Assembly (NCBI GenBank): GCA_945787885.1
Contig: CALZJF010000003.1
Coordinates: 46,352-110,351 of the forward strand
Origin: an uncultured Bacteroidales bacterium
Lineage (GTDB): Bacteria; Bacteroidota; Bacteroidia; Bacteroidales; Bacteroidaceae
Reading direction: 5' to 3'
Length of the DNA: 64,000 nucleotides
The position numbers and the translations under genes are program-made. This document shows, one piece after another, positions 55,725-64,000 of the stretch (position 1 is its first letter; each line of letters opens with the position of its first letter). The notes beneath the pieces were generated by a model. It was given only the letters and a program-made list of their open reading frames with translations, did no database searches and was not told where the DNA came from.

Positions 55725-57650
55725 ATGAAATATCCTATCAACCATTTGTTCAAGGGATGCGCTTTTGCACTTTCCGCCATTGCGCTCGCCACGGCTTGTT
55801 CTGACGACCATTTCGACGTCGTGGCTCAGGGCAGTGCTGACAAGACGCTGTGGGAGAACATCGAGGGCAATAAAGATCTCTCTGATTTCAAGGACCTCCT
55901 TTCCCGCATCACCTTTATGAAGAGCGAGAACGACAAGGCCGCCACGCTCAAGTTCAGCGAACTCTTGGCTTCCAATCAGAGCTTCACCGTCGTAGCACCC
56001 CTCAACGGCACCTTCGACTATAAGGCGTGGAGCGACACCATCAACAAGGCGAATACGCTCCGTGCCGAAGAGGCCACCGAGCGCGAAGGCCGCCGCCTGA
56101 TGTACATCGCATCCAGCCAGTTCGCCATGAACCACATCGCACGCTTCAACAGCAATCTGGCACAGAATCAGACCATACATCTCCTCAACGGAAAGAACGT
56201 GCAGAGCGTTCCCGGAAAGTTCAATGATGTAGAGGTGACAGGGCAGCAGCTCCTCGGCAGCAACGGCGTGCTCTACACCCTTCAGGGCATCAACCCCTTC
56301 GCCTATAATATCTACGACTTCCTCTCTGCCGACCCCGCCATCTCCAGCGTAAACGCTTATATCAAGGACCCCGCCATCGAGAGCGAAACCTTCAATGAAG
56401 ACCTCTCTGTGCCCGGCTCGATGAACGAGAATGGCGACATGGTCTATATCGACTCCATCTACACCCGCACCAATCTCCTCCTCGACGCCATCGGCATCAG
56501 CCTTGACGATGAAGACTCCTGCTATGTGGCCGTCATCCCCGACAACAACGCCTGGGCAGAGGCTTTAGAGAAGGTGAAGAAGGTCATGAACTACGGCACA
56601 ACCTACAGCTATGGCTGGGACGGCACGAAGTTCACCTACTCCTCCGCCCGCGGTAGCGCCCTCAAGCTCAATGCCGACTCCCTCATCGAGGCAAAGGCTA
56701 AGGAGGCCATCATCAAGAACATGTTCTTCCAGCCCTATCGTATGGGCCTTGAGAGCAAGAAAGACCGCAAGATTGTGGAATACATGGAGACTGCCGACAG
56801 CCTTATCTCCAGCTCCATGGTGACGTTCTACAATCCCGCCGCCAAGAAGGGACAGCCCAATTCTAACCAGAATCCTGCCCTCCGTGCAGAATACGTGGAA
56901 GATGCCTCCAACGGCTATATCTTCAAGCTCCCCAGCTATGGCTTCGACCCCGCTTATTCCTTCGTGAATCGCTTCTACTTCCAGCCCCTCAGCTCCTACT
57001 ACACTATCAATACCTCTGGCTGTACGTCCTCCATGGGTACCACCGTCCTGCTCTCCAGCACGAATTACAACAATTATCGTGAAATGAAGGATGAAAATGG
57101 TGAAGTCGTGAAGGATGAAAATGGCAAGGTCGTGATGACGGGCGTTCAAGGCGAAGTGCTCAACAACATGTATCAGCGTTTTGCCATCCAGAACAGCTCG
57201 CAGGAGATGAAGGTGGATTTCCGCCTCCCCGATGTCTATAGTGCTGACTATGTCATCAAGATGACCCTCGTCCCCAGCAACATCAACTTCGATGATGTGA
57301 ACGAGGAAGCCCAGGCAGACTTCTATGAGAATCTCTGCTTCGTGGCAGAAATCATCGACGACGACGATAAGAGCCTCGGCTCCGTCACGTATGCCTACGT
57401 CAAGGAAGGCGAGAAGACCGACAAGAACAAGGCAAATGCCATCGTCATCGACCCCATGACGGGCGTCACCGAGCTCACGCTCTTCCCCAAGTTCCACTTC
57501 CCCAAGTGCTACGTCGATGTGCCTTGCCCCACTGGCAACACCTTCGCCCGTCTGCGCATCACCGTGCCCAAGGGTGGTGGCCGCGACAAGATTGTCTATG
57601 CTCCTATAAATATTGTACAAGTCACCTGCGAGCCTTATCGCGCCGAATAA
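55725..57650 (+). CDS. FAS1 domain surface lipoprotein, module 2
   Basis: A 641-residue predicted lipoprotein (lipobox ATACSDDHFD, like the CSDDYD of the module 1 protein). FAS1-like segments begin at about 86 (SFTVVAPLNGTFDYKAW) and 265 (SCYVAVIPDNNAWAEAL). The C-terminal part is beta-rich (VIKMTLVPSNINFDD) and unknown. It precedes SusC2 by 9 bp, the same spacing as in module 1. Confidence 0.78.
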   Translation: MKYPINHLFKGCAFALSAIALATACSDDHFDVVAQGSADKTLWENIEGNKDLSDFKDLLSRITFMKSENDKAATLKFSELLASNQSFTVVAPLNGTFDYKAWSDTINKANTLRAEEATEREGRRLMYIASSQFAMNHIARFNSNLAQNQTIHLLNGKNVQSVPGKFNDVEVTGQQLLGSNGVLYTLQGINPFAYNIYDFLSADPAISSVNAYIKDPAIESETFNEDLSVPGSMNENGDMVYIDSIYTRTNLLLDAIGISLDDEDSCYVAVIPDNNAWAEALEKVKKVMNYGTTYSYGWDGTKFTYSSARGSALKLNADSLIEAKAKEAIIKNMFFQPYRMGLESKKDRKIVEYMETADSLISSSMVTFYNPAAKKGQPNSNQNPALRAEYVEDASNGYIFKLPSYGFDPAYSFVNRFYFQPLSSYYTINTSGCTSSMGTTVLLSSTNYNNYREMKDENGEVVKDENGKVVMTGVQGEVLNNMYQRFAIQNSSQEMKVDFRLPDVYSADYVIKMTLVPSNINFDDVNEEAQADFYENLCFVAEIIDDDDKSLGSVTYAYVKEGEKTDKNKANAIVIDPMTGVTELTLFPKFHFPKCYVDVPCPTGNTFARLRITVPKGGGRDKIVYAPINIVQVTCEPYRAE

Positions 57651-57659
57651 TCAAACACT

Positions 57660-60600
57660 ATGAAGACAGATAATCGATACCTTCAGATACAGCAGGCTGC
57701 TCTTCGCGCCGGTATCAGCCTCTTTATGCTCTTCGGCGTCGGCCAGGCTTTCGCGCAAGACGACGTTACGCCCGCCGATGCGGAACAGACCGAAACTCCT
57801 GCTCCCAAGAAGCAGCAGGCCAACGCTCCGAAGTACGTCATGAAAGACGTCCGCGGCGTCGTCTATGATGCCGGCACCCGTCAGCCCCTCTCCGGTGTGC
57901 GCGTGCAGGCGCTTGCCAACAACCGCTACACCGCCATGACCGACGAAAACGGTGAATACGTCATCAGCGTTCCCGAACACGTCACCGCCCTCTATGTCTC
58001 CACCGAAGGCTACAACGCCGTGCAGGTGGGCATCCGTGGCGACAAGGCTCCCAACGCCTACGTCTATTCCGAGCGTTTCCGTCCCCTCTACACCGATGGC
58101 ATCAATGTCCTCAACACTGCCAACGCCTCCTTCGACACGCCCTCTGCCGTCTCCTTCGAGAATGAGCTCGACAATCAGCTCAACGCCTCCGTCCGCACGG
58201 TAGCCCGTGGCGGAGTGGCTGCTCAGGGTGCCATGATGCTCATCAACGGCATCAACTCCCTCAACACCAATGCCCAGCCTCTCGTCGTCGTCGATGGCGT
58301 AATCTGGGATATGCAGTTCGACCGTGGTACCATCCACGATGGCTTCTTCAACAATGTCTTCAATCTCATCGACCCTGAAGACATCGAAAACGTCGAGGTG
58401 CTCCGCAATGGCGTTGCGCTCTACGGTGCCGAAGGTGCCAACGGTGTCCTCCGCATCACCACGAAGCGCGGTCACTCGATGGCCACGCGCATCAACATCC
58501 GCGCTTGGGGAGGCTTCGAGCTTGCTCCCTCCAACCTCGATGTCATGAACGCCGAGCAGTATCGCAACTATCTCACCGAGTTCCTCGGAACGACGAAGTA
58601 TGCCAAGCAGAACGACCTCGGTTCCAACTACACCATCCCCTTCCTCAATGAGGATAAGAACTATCTTTACTACAATCAGTATCACAACGAGACTGACTGG
58701 CAGGAAGACCTCTATCAGAACAGCTTCACGCAGAACTACCGCGTAGGCGTACAGGGTGGTGACGACGTTGCCATGTACAACCTCTCGCTCGGCTATGCCA
58801 AGTCAGACGCCACTGCCAAGCAGACCGACTTCAACCGTCTGAACATCCGCTTCAACACCGACGTCAATCTCTGGCGCGGCTTCACGGCCAGCATCGACAT
58901 GGGCTACGTGCGCAATGCCTACAACCTCCGCGACAACGGATGGGCTGAAAGCTATGCGCAGAAGAACATCTCCTCGCCCAACGTCCTCGGCCTGATTCAG
59001 TCTCCCTTCATTGACCCCTACACCTACTATGTGGAGTATATGGGCAACAATGAGCTGAGGCTCAACCATACCGACAAGGTCTATGCAGGCATGAACTATG
59101 CCGACTCCAACAACCCCTTCCTCTTCGCCAGCGCATTCGGCTACGAAGGTCTTGCCAACCCCTTCTGGGTGCTTGAGAACGGACAGGGCGACAACAAGAA
59201 CTATCAGGAGCAGACGCAGTTCTCCCTCAACATCCAGCCCCGCTATAAGGTCAGCAAGTACGTCACCATCACCGACCGCTTCAGCTATCTCCTCAACCGC
59301 ACCAACGAGAAGTATTTCATGCCTGCTTCCGGTACGCCGAGCAAGGTCGTGGAGAATCTCGGCAACGTGCAGAGCATCATCGCTTCCCAGTTCGGCAAGG
59401 AGACCACGCTCTTCAATGACTTCCGCGTAGATTGGAACCGCAACTTCGGTGCCCACAACATCGACCTCTTCGGAGGCTTCCGCATCGCCAACTATAGCTA
59501 CACCAGCTCGAACGTCAAGGGTTACAACAACTCGAACGACAAGATGCCGAACCTCTCCTATTCGCTCCAGTATCTCTCCTATGGCGGCGTCAACGACCGC
59601 TGGACCAACCTCTCCTACTACATCAATGCCGACTATAACTACAAGCACCGCTACTTCGCCAAGTTCATCCTCTCGGCAGAAGCCAGCAGCCGTTTCGGCA
59701 AGGAGGCTGAGGGCGGCGTGAAGGTGGCTGGCGTGCCTTGGGGCGTATTCCCCAGCCTGCAGCTCGGATGGGTCATGAGCAATGAGGCGTGGTTCAATGT
59801 CAATTGGATTGATTTCCTCCAGCTCTCCGCAGGCTATGAGATGTCCGGTAACGACAACATCGACTACTATGCTTCGCGTACCTACTTCAACAACGTGAAG
59901 TTCCTCGATAAGGCCACTGCCCTTGAGCTTGCCAACATTGAGAACCCGAAGATTCAGTGGGAGACCACGCATCGCTGCAACGCCGCTCTCCAGCTCAATA
60001 TGCTGAAGAACCGCCTCTCGCTCGGATTCGAATACTTCAACGCCCGCACCACCGACCTCCTCGTGCGCAAGACCGTGAGCGACATCACGGGTCTCTCGCA
60101 GATGTGGAGCAACGACGGCGAGCTGAAGAACTCTGGATTCAACGTGAATGTCAATGCCCAGCTCATCTCTACGAAGAACTGGCAGTGGCAGCTCGGTGCC
60201 ACCCTCGGTCACTACGAGAATGAAATCACCAAGCTCCCCAATACGCGCAACAACCTCATCGAGACCTATAAGCTCGATGCTGCCGGACAGCGCACTGGCG
60301 ATCCTTCCACCTTCGTCGGCTACACCTCCAGCATCTATGGCGCCGACAATGTCCTCACCGCTGTCGGCCATGCCGCAGGCGTTTTCTACGGCTACAAGAC
60401 CAATGGTGTCTATGCCACTACTGCCGAAGCGCAGGCCGACGGCCTGAAATATCCTACCGGACTCTCCACGCAGCCCAGCCGCGACTTCCAGGCGGGCGAT
60501 GTCCGCTTCGTCGATACGAACGGCGACGGCTGGATTTCGGAGGCTGACAAGGTGGTCATCGGCGACCCCAACCCCACCATCTACGGTAACATCTACACCT

Positions 60601-61070
60601 CGCTCTCGTGGAAGAACCTCTCCCTCGACGTTGTCTTCAAGTACTCCCTCGGCAATGATATCTACAACTATCAGCGCATGCAGCTCGAATCGGCCAACAA
60701 CATCTGGAACCAATCGACGGCTGTAGTAAACCGCTGGAAGTATGAGAATCAGCAGACGGATGTGCCTCGCACCATGAGTGCCGACTCTGAGTATTGGGTG
60801 AACAATGAGCGATTCTCTGACCGCTGGATTGAAGATGGGTCATACCTCAAGCTCAAGCGTGTGCGTCTCACCTACAAGGTGCCTCTCGCGCTCTCTTGGC
60901 TTCAGGGACTCTCCGTCTGGGGCGAGGCGAACAATGTCGTCACTCTCACCAAGTATCTCGGTCAGGACCCCGAGGTCAGCTGCAGCAACTCTGTACTCTA
61001 TCAGGGCATCGACACGGGCATGCTGCCCTCTGGCCGCAACTTCAACCTCGGTCTCACCATCAACCTCTAA
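57660..61070 (+). CDS. SusC/RagA family TonB-dependent outer-membrane transporter, module 2
   Basis: A 1136-residue outer-membrane protein. After the signal peptide (AGISLFMLFGVGQAFAQ) comes a Pro/Glu/Lys-rich linker. Then a carboxypeptidase-regulatory-like domain (VRGVVYDAGTRQPLSGVRVQ), a plug (NAQPLVVVDGVIWDMQF, ALYGAEGANGVLRITT) and the barrel. DTNGDGWISEADKVVIGDP is the conserved late loop. It is paralogous to SusC1 in layout but clearly different in sequence, so the two pairs probably take different ligands. SusD2 starts 15 bp downstream. Confidence 0.95.
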   Translation: MKTDNRYLQIQQAALRAGISLFMLFGVGQAFAQDDVTPADAEQTETPAPKKQQANAPKYVMKDVRGVVYDAGTRQPLSGVRVQALANNRYTAMTDENGEYVISVPEHVTALYVSTEGYNAVQVGIRGDKAPNAYVYSERFRPLYTDGINVLNTANASFDTPSAVSFENELDNQLNASVRTVARGGVAAQGAMMLINGINSLNTNAQPLVVVDGVIWDMQFDRGTIHDGFFNNVFNLIDPEDIENVEVLRNGVALYGAEGANGVLRITTKRGHSMATRINIRAWGGFELAPSNLDVMNAEQYRNYLTEFLGTTKYAKQNDLGSNYTIPFLNEDKNYLYYNQYHNETDWQEDLYQNSFTQNYRVGVQGGDDVAMYNLSLGYAKSDATAKQTDFNRLNIRFNTDVNLWRGFTASIDMGYVRNAYNLRDNGWAESYAQKNISSPNVLGLIQSPFIDPYTYYVEYMGNNELRLNHTDKVYAGMNYADSNNPFLFASAFGYEGLANPFWVLENGQGDNKNYQEQTQFSLNIQPRYKVSKYVTITDRFSYLLNRTNEKYFMPASGTPSKVVENLGNVQSIIASQFGKETTLFNDFRVDWNRNFGAHNIDLFGGFRIANYSYTSSNVKGYNNSNDKMPNLSYSLQYLSYGGVNDRWTNLSYYINADYNYKHRYFAKFILSAEASSRFGKEAEGGVKVAGVPWGVFPSLQLGWVMSNEAWFNVNWIDFLQLSAGYEMSGNDNIDYYASRTYFNNVKFLDKATALELANIENPKIQWETTHRCNAALQLNMLKNRLSLGFEYFNARTTDLLVRKTVSDITGLSQMWSNDGELKNSGFNVNVNAQLISTKNWQWQLGATLGHYENEITKLPNTRNNLIETYKLDAAGQRTGDPSTFVGYTSSIYGADNVLTAVGHAAGVFYGYKTNGVYATTAEAQADGLKYPTGLSTQPSRDFQAGDVRFVDTNGDGWISEADKVVIGDPNPTIYGNIYTSLSWKNLSLDVVFKYSLGNDIYNYQRMQLESANNIWNQSTAVVNRWKYENQQTDVPRTMSADSEYWVNNERFSDRWIEDGSYLKLKRVRLTYKVPLALSWLQGLSVWGEANNVVTLTKYLGQDPEVSCSNSVLYQGIDTGMLPSGRNFNLGLTINL

Positions 61071-61085
61071 ACACGTTGTGCAAAA

Positions 61086-63323
61086 ATGAAAAAGTCTATT
61101 TTATCACTCAGCCTCGCCTTCCTTGGTCTCGGAGCTGTCACCACGTCGTGTGAGGATATGCTGACGCCTGACATGGACCGCTATGCCACTGGATTCACCG
61201 GAACGGATACCGTCAATTTCTATCTCGGTATTCTCTCCAACCTCCAAGGGATGGTAGAGCAGAATATTCTTCTCGGAGAGCTCCGCGGCGACCTCATTGC
61301 CCCCACGGAGTATGTCTCTGACTCCATTTCCTCCGTTGCCAGCTTCTCCAACCTTGAGGATGGCGAAAGCGACCTCCTCAACCGTGCGGCCTACTATAAG
61401 GTCATCAACCAGTGCAACTACTATCTGGCCAAGGCCGACACGCTCGCCATGAAGAACAATTCCTACTTCATGCGTCGTGAGGCTTCGCAGGTGGCCCTCG
61501 TGCGTGCATGGACTTACATGCAGCTCGTGCAGAACTATGGCAAGGTGCCTTTCATCTCGAAGCCCGTGGAGAATGCCGGAACGGGCTGGGAGACCAATCC
61601 TGCCGAAGGCTGGGCAACGCCAGAAAACCTCCTCGAAAAGCTCGAGGGCGTGGAGGGGCAGAGCCTCACGCAGGCTTATGCCTATGCTGAATCGCTCGGC
61701 TACATCAACTATGGCAACTTCAAGACGGGTGCCGGAGAGTATTCCCACGCCCGCATGACGTTCAATGCCGATGTCGTCCTCGGCGACCTCTATCTCCTCC
61801 GCGGTGCCAGCCAGGCTGACTATGAGAAGGCGGCTTACCACTTCCATCATTATCTCGACAAGTACAACACGCGTTATATTGACGATGAAGCAAGCGTCGT
61901 GAAGTTCTCCTTCGGCGACGAAGACAGCTACAGAGTCACCGGCTATAACTGGGGCAGCAACTATACGGCAAACAATACGACCAACATCGTCACCGCTGTT
62001 CCTTCTGCTGCCAATGCCTTCTTCGGCAAGGTCCTGACGCGTGTGCCGCAGGTCTATGGCTTCGACCCCTCATCGGGCGTAAGCTCAGAGACTTCTACCG
62101 GAACCGACGATGATGGCAACGAGACCACTGAGGTAAACACCTCGGGTGTTGTCAATGTGAAGGCGAACTATAAGAGCCGCCAGTTGCAGCCCTCGTCGAA
62201 GTACGTTGCCCTCAACGAGAATCAGCTCCTCATCTACAATGAGTTCGACCCCTCTGAGGCTACGAAACTCATCGATGTGAAATATCTCACCGATGGTTAT
62301 GCCGATGCGCGTCTGAATCAGTCGGCTCCCCTTGTCCGCACTGAGGCAGGTCGTCTCCGCTTCGTCAATAAGTTCTGCTTCACCTCGGGCAGCAACGACG
62401 ATGTCACCTCGACCTCCATGTTCGACTTCCGCTATCTCCTCCCCGTCTATACCCTCCGTCAGGTTTATCTGAAGTATGCCGAGGCAGTGAACCGTGCAGG
62501 CTATCCCCGCCATGCCTTCGCCATTCTCCGCGATGGTCTGTCGCCCGAGCGTTTGCCCGAAATCGGTTCGGAGATTGTGAAGTCCGACACTATCTTCGAT
62601 AAGGATGTCGAAGGTGGTGCGCCTGAGTTTGAAGCCGAAGGCTACGATTGCGTGAACTCCGTCACGAACTACTACAAGGCTGCGCTTGACAGTGCCAACT
62701 ATATCAACGGTGGTGCCAACTGCATCGACCTCAATGAGCTGACGCGTGCAAAGGATGTAGCATGGCTCGACTTCACTGACTTCACCTCGAAGCCCAATAC
62801 GGGTATTCATGTGGCAGGATGCGGTTACTTCCCGAACCTCGATTCGCTCTACACCTACGAAAAGGTTGTTGGCCAGCGTATCAAGGACGAACTGCTGCGC
62901 TCTGGCGAAGTCATCTCTGACGATCGTGCTGAACTCGGCGAGGCAGAGCTGGGCGAATCGAAGACTACGAAGGGCACCAATGAGGTGAACGGTGCGAAGG
63001 ACTACTACAACGTGACGAGCAATTATGCCAGCTACAAGTACTACGGTCCGTCTGAGGCAGAAATCGCAGCCGTTGAGACCCTCATCGCCGATGAGATGGC
63101 TCTTGATCTGGCATTCGAAGGCACTCGCTATTACGACCTCATGCGTATCGCCCGCCACCGTACGAATGCTGGCCTGAATGGTGCTGCATGGTTGGCATGG
63201 CTCATCTCGCGCCGCAACCTAGACCTTGCTCCGTATGAGGAAGCCAATGAAGTCGATAGCAAGCTTTACGACCTCCTCTGCAATCCCGACAACTGGTATC
63301 TCCCAGCTCCTAAGAACGACTAA
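61086..63323 (+). CDS. SusD/RagB family substrate-binding lipoprotein, module 2
   Basis: A 745-residue lipoprotein, longer than SusD1. The lipobox is AVTTSCEDML. The SusD scaffold is seen in REASQVALVRAWTYMQLVQN, LGDLYLLRGASQADYEKAAY and DLAFEGTRYYDLMRIARH. The extra length is mostly in loops between about 300 and 650, which often shape ligand binding. It is the last gene of the locus, with a terminator 20 bp after the stop. Confidence 0.94.
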   Translation: MKKSILSLSLAFLGLGAVTTSCEDMLTPDMDRYATGFTGTDTVNFYLGILSNLQGMVEQNILLGELRGDLIAPTEYVSDSISSVASFSNLEDGESDLLNRAAYYKVINQCNYYLAKADTLAMKNNSYFMRREASQVALVRAWTYMQLVQNYGKVPFISKPVENAGTGWETNPAEGWATPENLLEKLEGVEGQSLTQAYAYAESLGYINYGNFKTGAGEYSHARMTFNADVVLGDLYLLRGASQADYEKAAYHFHHYLDKYNTRYIDDEASVVKFSFGDEDSYRVTGYNWGSNYTANNTTNIVTAVPSAANAFFGKVLTRVPQVYGFDPSSGVSSETSTGTDDDGNETTEVNTSGVVNVKANYKSRQLQPSSKYVALNENQLLIYNEFDPSEATKLIDVKYLTDGYADARLNQSAPLVRTEAGRLRFVNKFCFTSGSNDDVTSTSMFDFRYLLPVYTLRQVYLKYAEAVNRAGYPRHAFAILRDGLSPERLPEIGSEIVKSDTIFDKDVEGGAPEFEAEGYDCVNSVTNYYKAALDSANYINGGANCIDLNELTRAKDVAWLDFTDFTSKPNTGIHVAGCGYFPNLDSLYTYEKVVGQRIKDELLRSGEVISDDRAELGEAELGESKTTKGTNEVNGAKDYYNVTSNYASYKYYGPSEAEIAAVETLIADEMALDLAFEGTRYYDLMRIARHRTNAGLNGAAWLAWLISRRNLDLAPYEEANEVDSKLYDLLCNPDNWYLPAPKND

Positions 63324-63343
63324 TCTTCCATCGTCCTGATATT

Positions 63344-63381
63344 TCCTGCCCGGCATCTTGTTGCTGGGCAGGATTTTTTTT
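63344..63381 (+). terminator. Terminator of the FAS1/SusCD locus
   Basis: TCCTGCCC and GGGCAGGA form the stem around a 13-nt loop, followed by eight T. Confidence 0.9.
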
Positions 63382-63470
63382 GCTGCCTCTGTTTGTTGCT
63401 TTTGGTTCTTGTTTTTGTTTGTCGCTTTTGTTTATTGCCTTTGTTTGTTGCCTTTATCTGTCGCCTGATT
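63382..63470 (+). repeat. T-rich degenerate repeat (TTTGTTGCCTTT-like)
   Basis: Successive variants of GTTTGTTGCCTTT occur, with TCGC or TGGT replacing parts of the unit. A strong T/G versus C/A strand bias is evident. Non-coding. Confidence 0.7.
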
Positions 63471-63549
63471 TTATCTTTGCCCCCATTTGCCGCCTGCCGC
63501 TGTTTTCGCTCAGACTCGCATTCCCGTTCTGACTCAAATCCTGTTCTGA

Positions 63550-63645
63550 CTCAATTTTCCGTCTCATTCAATTTCTGCCTTAACTCAATTTTCCGTCTCA
63601 TTCAATTTTTTGCCTTAACTCAATTTTCCGTCTAACTCTAAAATC
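63550..63645 (+). repeat. Tandem repeat of 34-35 bp, about 2.7 copies
   Basis: CTCAATTTTCCGTCTCATTC begins each unit at 63550, 63584 and 63619 (the last diverged). Two 17-bp GTTCTGACTCAAAT/T-type repeats precede the array. Confidence 0.88.
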
Positions 63646-63702
63646 ATCCCATCTTTCTTTTTCCTCCCCTCCCTCTCTCTCTTCCTCACGCGCTTTCGCG
63701 CT

Positions 63703-63771
63703 ATCATGATGATGAGAGTTATTGTTATGATTATTATTATTGTTATTATTATTATTATTTAGAGGGGGTTG
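63703..63771 (+). repeat. ATT/ATG trinucleotide microsatellite
   Basis: Runs of ATGATGATG and then ATTATTATT with few interruptions, about 65 bp. On the complementary strand it reads TAATAATAA. Confidence 0.85.
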
Positions 63772-63812
63772 TAGGGGGAGATGAGGGATTAAGGGAGATG
63801 AATCATGAGTTC

Positions 63813-63976
63813 TTGGGGGGGATATAGGGGGGGGAGGGTGTGGATAAGAGTGAAAATGGGGTTTGGAAAGGGTTGAAAATGGGGTTATGACGGCAGCAAT
63901 GCAGCGTAATGCAGCAATCAGCGTGCGGATAAGGGTAAAATTTGGGGGGGATATAGGGGGGGAGGGTGTGGATAAG
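63813..63976 (-). other. Candidate replication-origin-like region with DnaA-box sequences
   Basis: TGTGGATAA at 63839-63847 and 63967-63975 are exact reverse complements of the DnaA-box consensus TTATCCACA. TGCGGATAA at 63924-63932 differs at one base. All three face the same way. The two perfect boxes sit in a repeated block (GGGGGGATATAGGGGG, then AGGGTGTGGATAAG) 128 bp apart. An AT-rich microsatellite lies about 70 bp to the left. The region has no gene. The window ends here, so more boxes or a neighbouring replication gene cannot be seen. Confidence 0.4.
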
Positions 63977-64000
63977 CGTTAAAACGAGGTTAGGAAAGGG

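Noticed and set aside
45949-60713. Very long minus-strand open frames opposite the FAS1 and SusC/D genes (for example 45949-47958, 53075-55090, 58803-60713)
   Set aside because: They arise from the C-ending codon bias of the real genes. Their translations are Val/Glu/Gly-rich without motifs, signal peptides or spacing fit.
63393-63635. 80-codon open frame in the terminal repeats
   Set aside because: It only translates the T-rich and CTCAATTTTCC repeats into Leu/Phe/Ser-rich low complexity.
63382-64000. Integrative-element end or phage attachment site
   Set aside because: No integrase, tRNA gene or matching direct repeat with a second copy is present in the window.

Overview
The window is a 64-kb piece of a moderately GC-rich Bacteroidales chromosome, probably Prevotellaceae-like. 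The evidence is two SusC/SusD (RagA/RagB) pairs, a type IX secretion cargo protein, BspA-type leucine-rich proteins, an EF-G2-type elongation factor paralogue, a carboxynorspermidine decarboxylase, and several promoters of the Bacteroidetes type (TTTG, 19-22 nt, TAnnTTTG). I do not assign a species.

Layout. 0-2.2 kb: the 3' part of pyrF and a secreted endonuclease I, then a repeat-rich convergent gap. 2.2-6.4 kb (minus): a cation diffusion facilitator and a large exported TPR-CHAT protein. 6.6-9.0 kb (plus): an SDR / GNAT / nitronate monooxygenase-FabK-like operon. 9.2-11.5 kb (plus): folA overlapping a 5'-nucleotidase. 12-21 kb (minus): T9SS cargo protein, recG, OPT transporter, nspC and galE. 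21.3-36.3 kb: addB (plus) and addA (minus) point at each other from opposite ends of a block that holds two tandem LRR-transglutaminase-like proteins, an ECF sigma factor, its probable anti-sigma partner, a lipoprotein and an EF-G2 gene. 36.7-43.9 kb (plus): rpsA, pgk, a periplasmic-binding-like protein, pyrK-pyrD and cutC.

44.7-63.3 kb (plus) is one long surface-protein locus: FAS1-SusC-SusD-FAS1 followed by FAS1-SusC-SusD. A clear promoter and a roughly 220-nt leader precede it and a terminator closes it. No glycoside hydrolase, protease or regulator lies within it. Its codon choice resembles that of rpsA and pgk, which suggests strong expression. The last 620 bp are low-complexity DNA with tandem repeats, an ATT-type microsatellite, G-runs and three DnaA-box-like 9-mers, so an origin-like function should be tested.

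The most unusual signals are: (1) a dispersed element of about 100 bp, built from 21-22-bp units, found five times and only between genes; (2) the FAS1/SusCD double module; (3) the DnaA-box-bearing low-complexity terminus; (4) a tandem enzyme/pseudo-enzyme transglutaminase pair whose second gene overlaps an ECF sigma gene; (5) addA and addB split by about 9 kb; (6) an EF-G paralogue lacking the catalytic His of the G3 motif.
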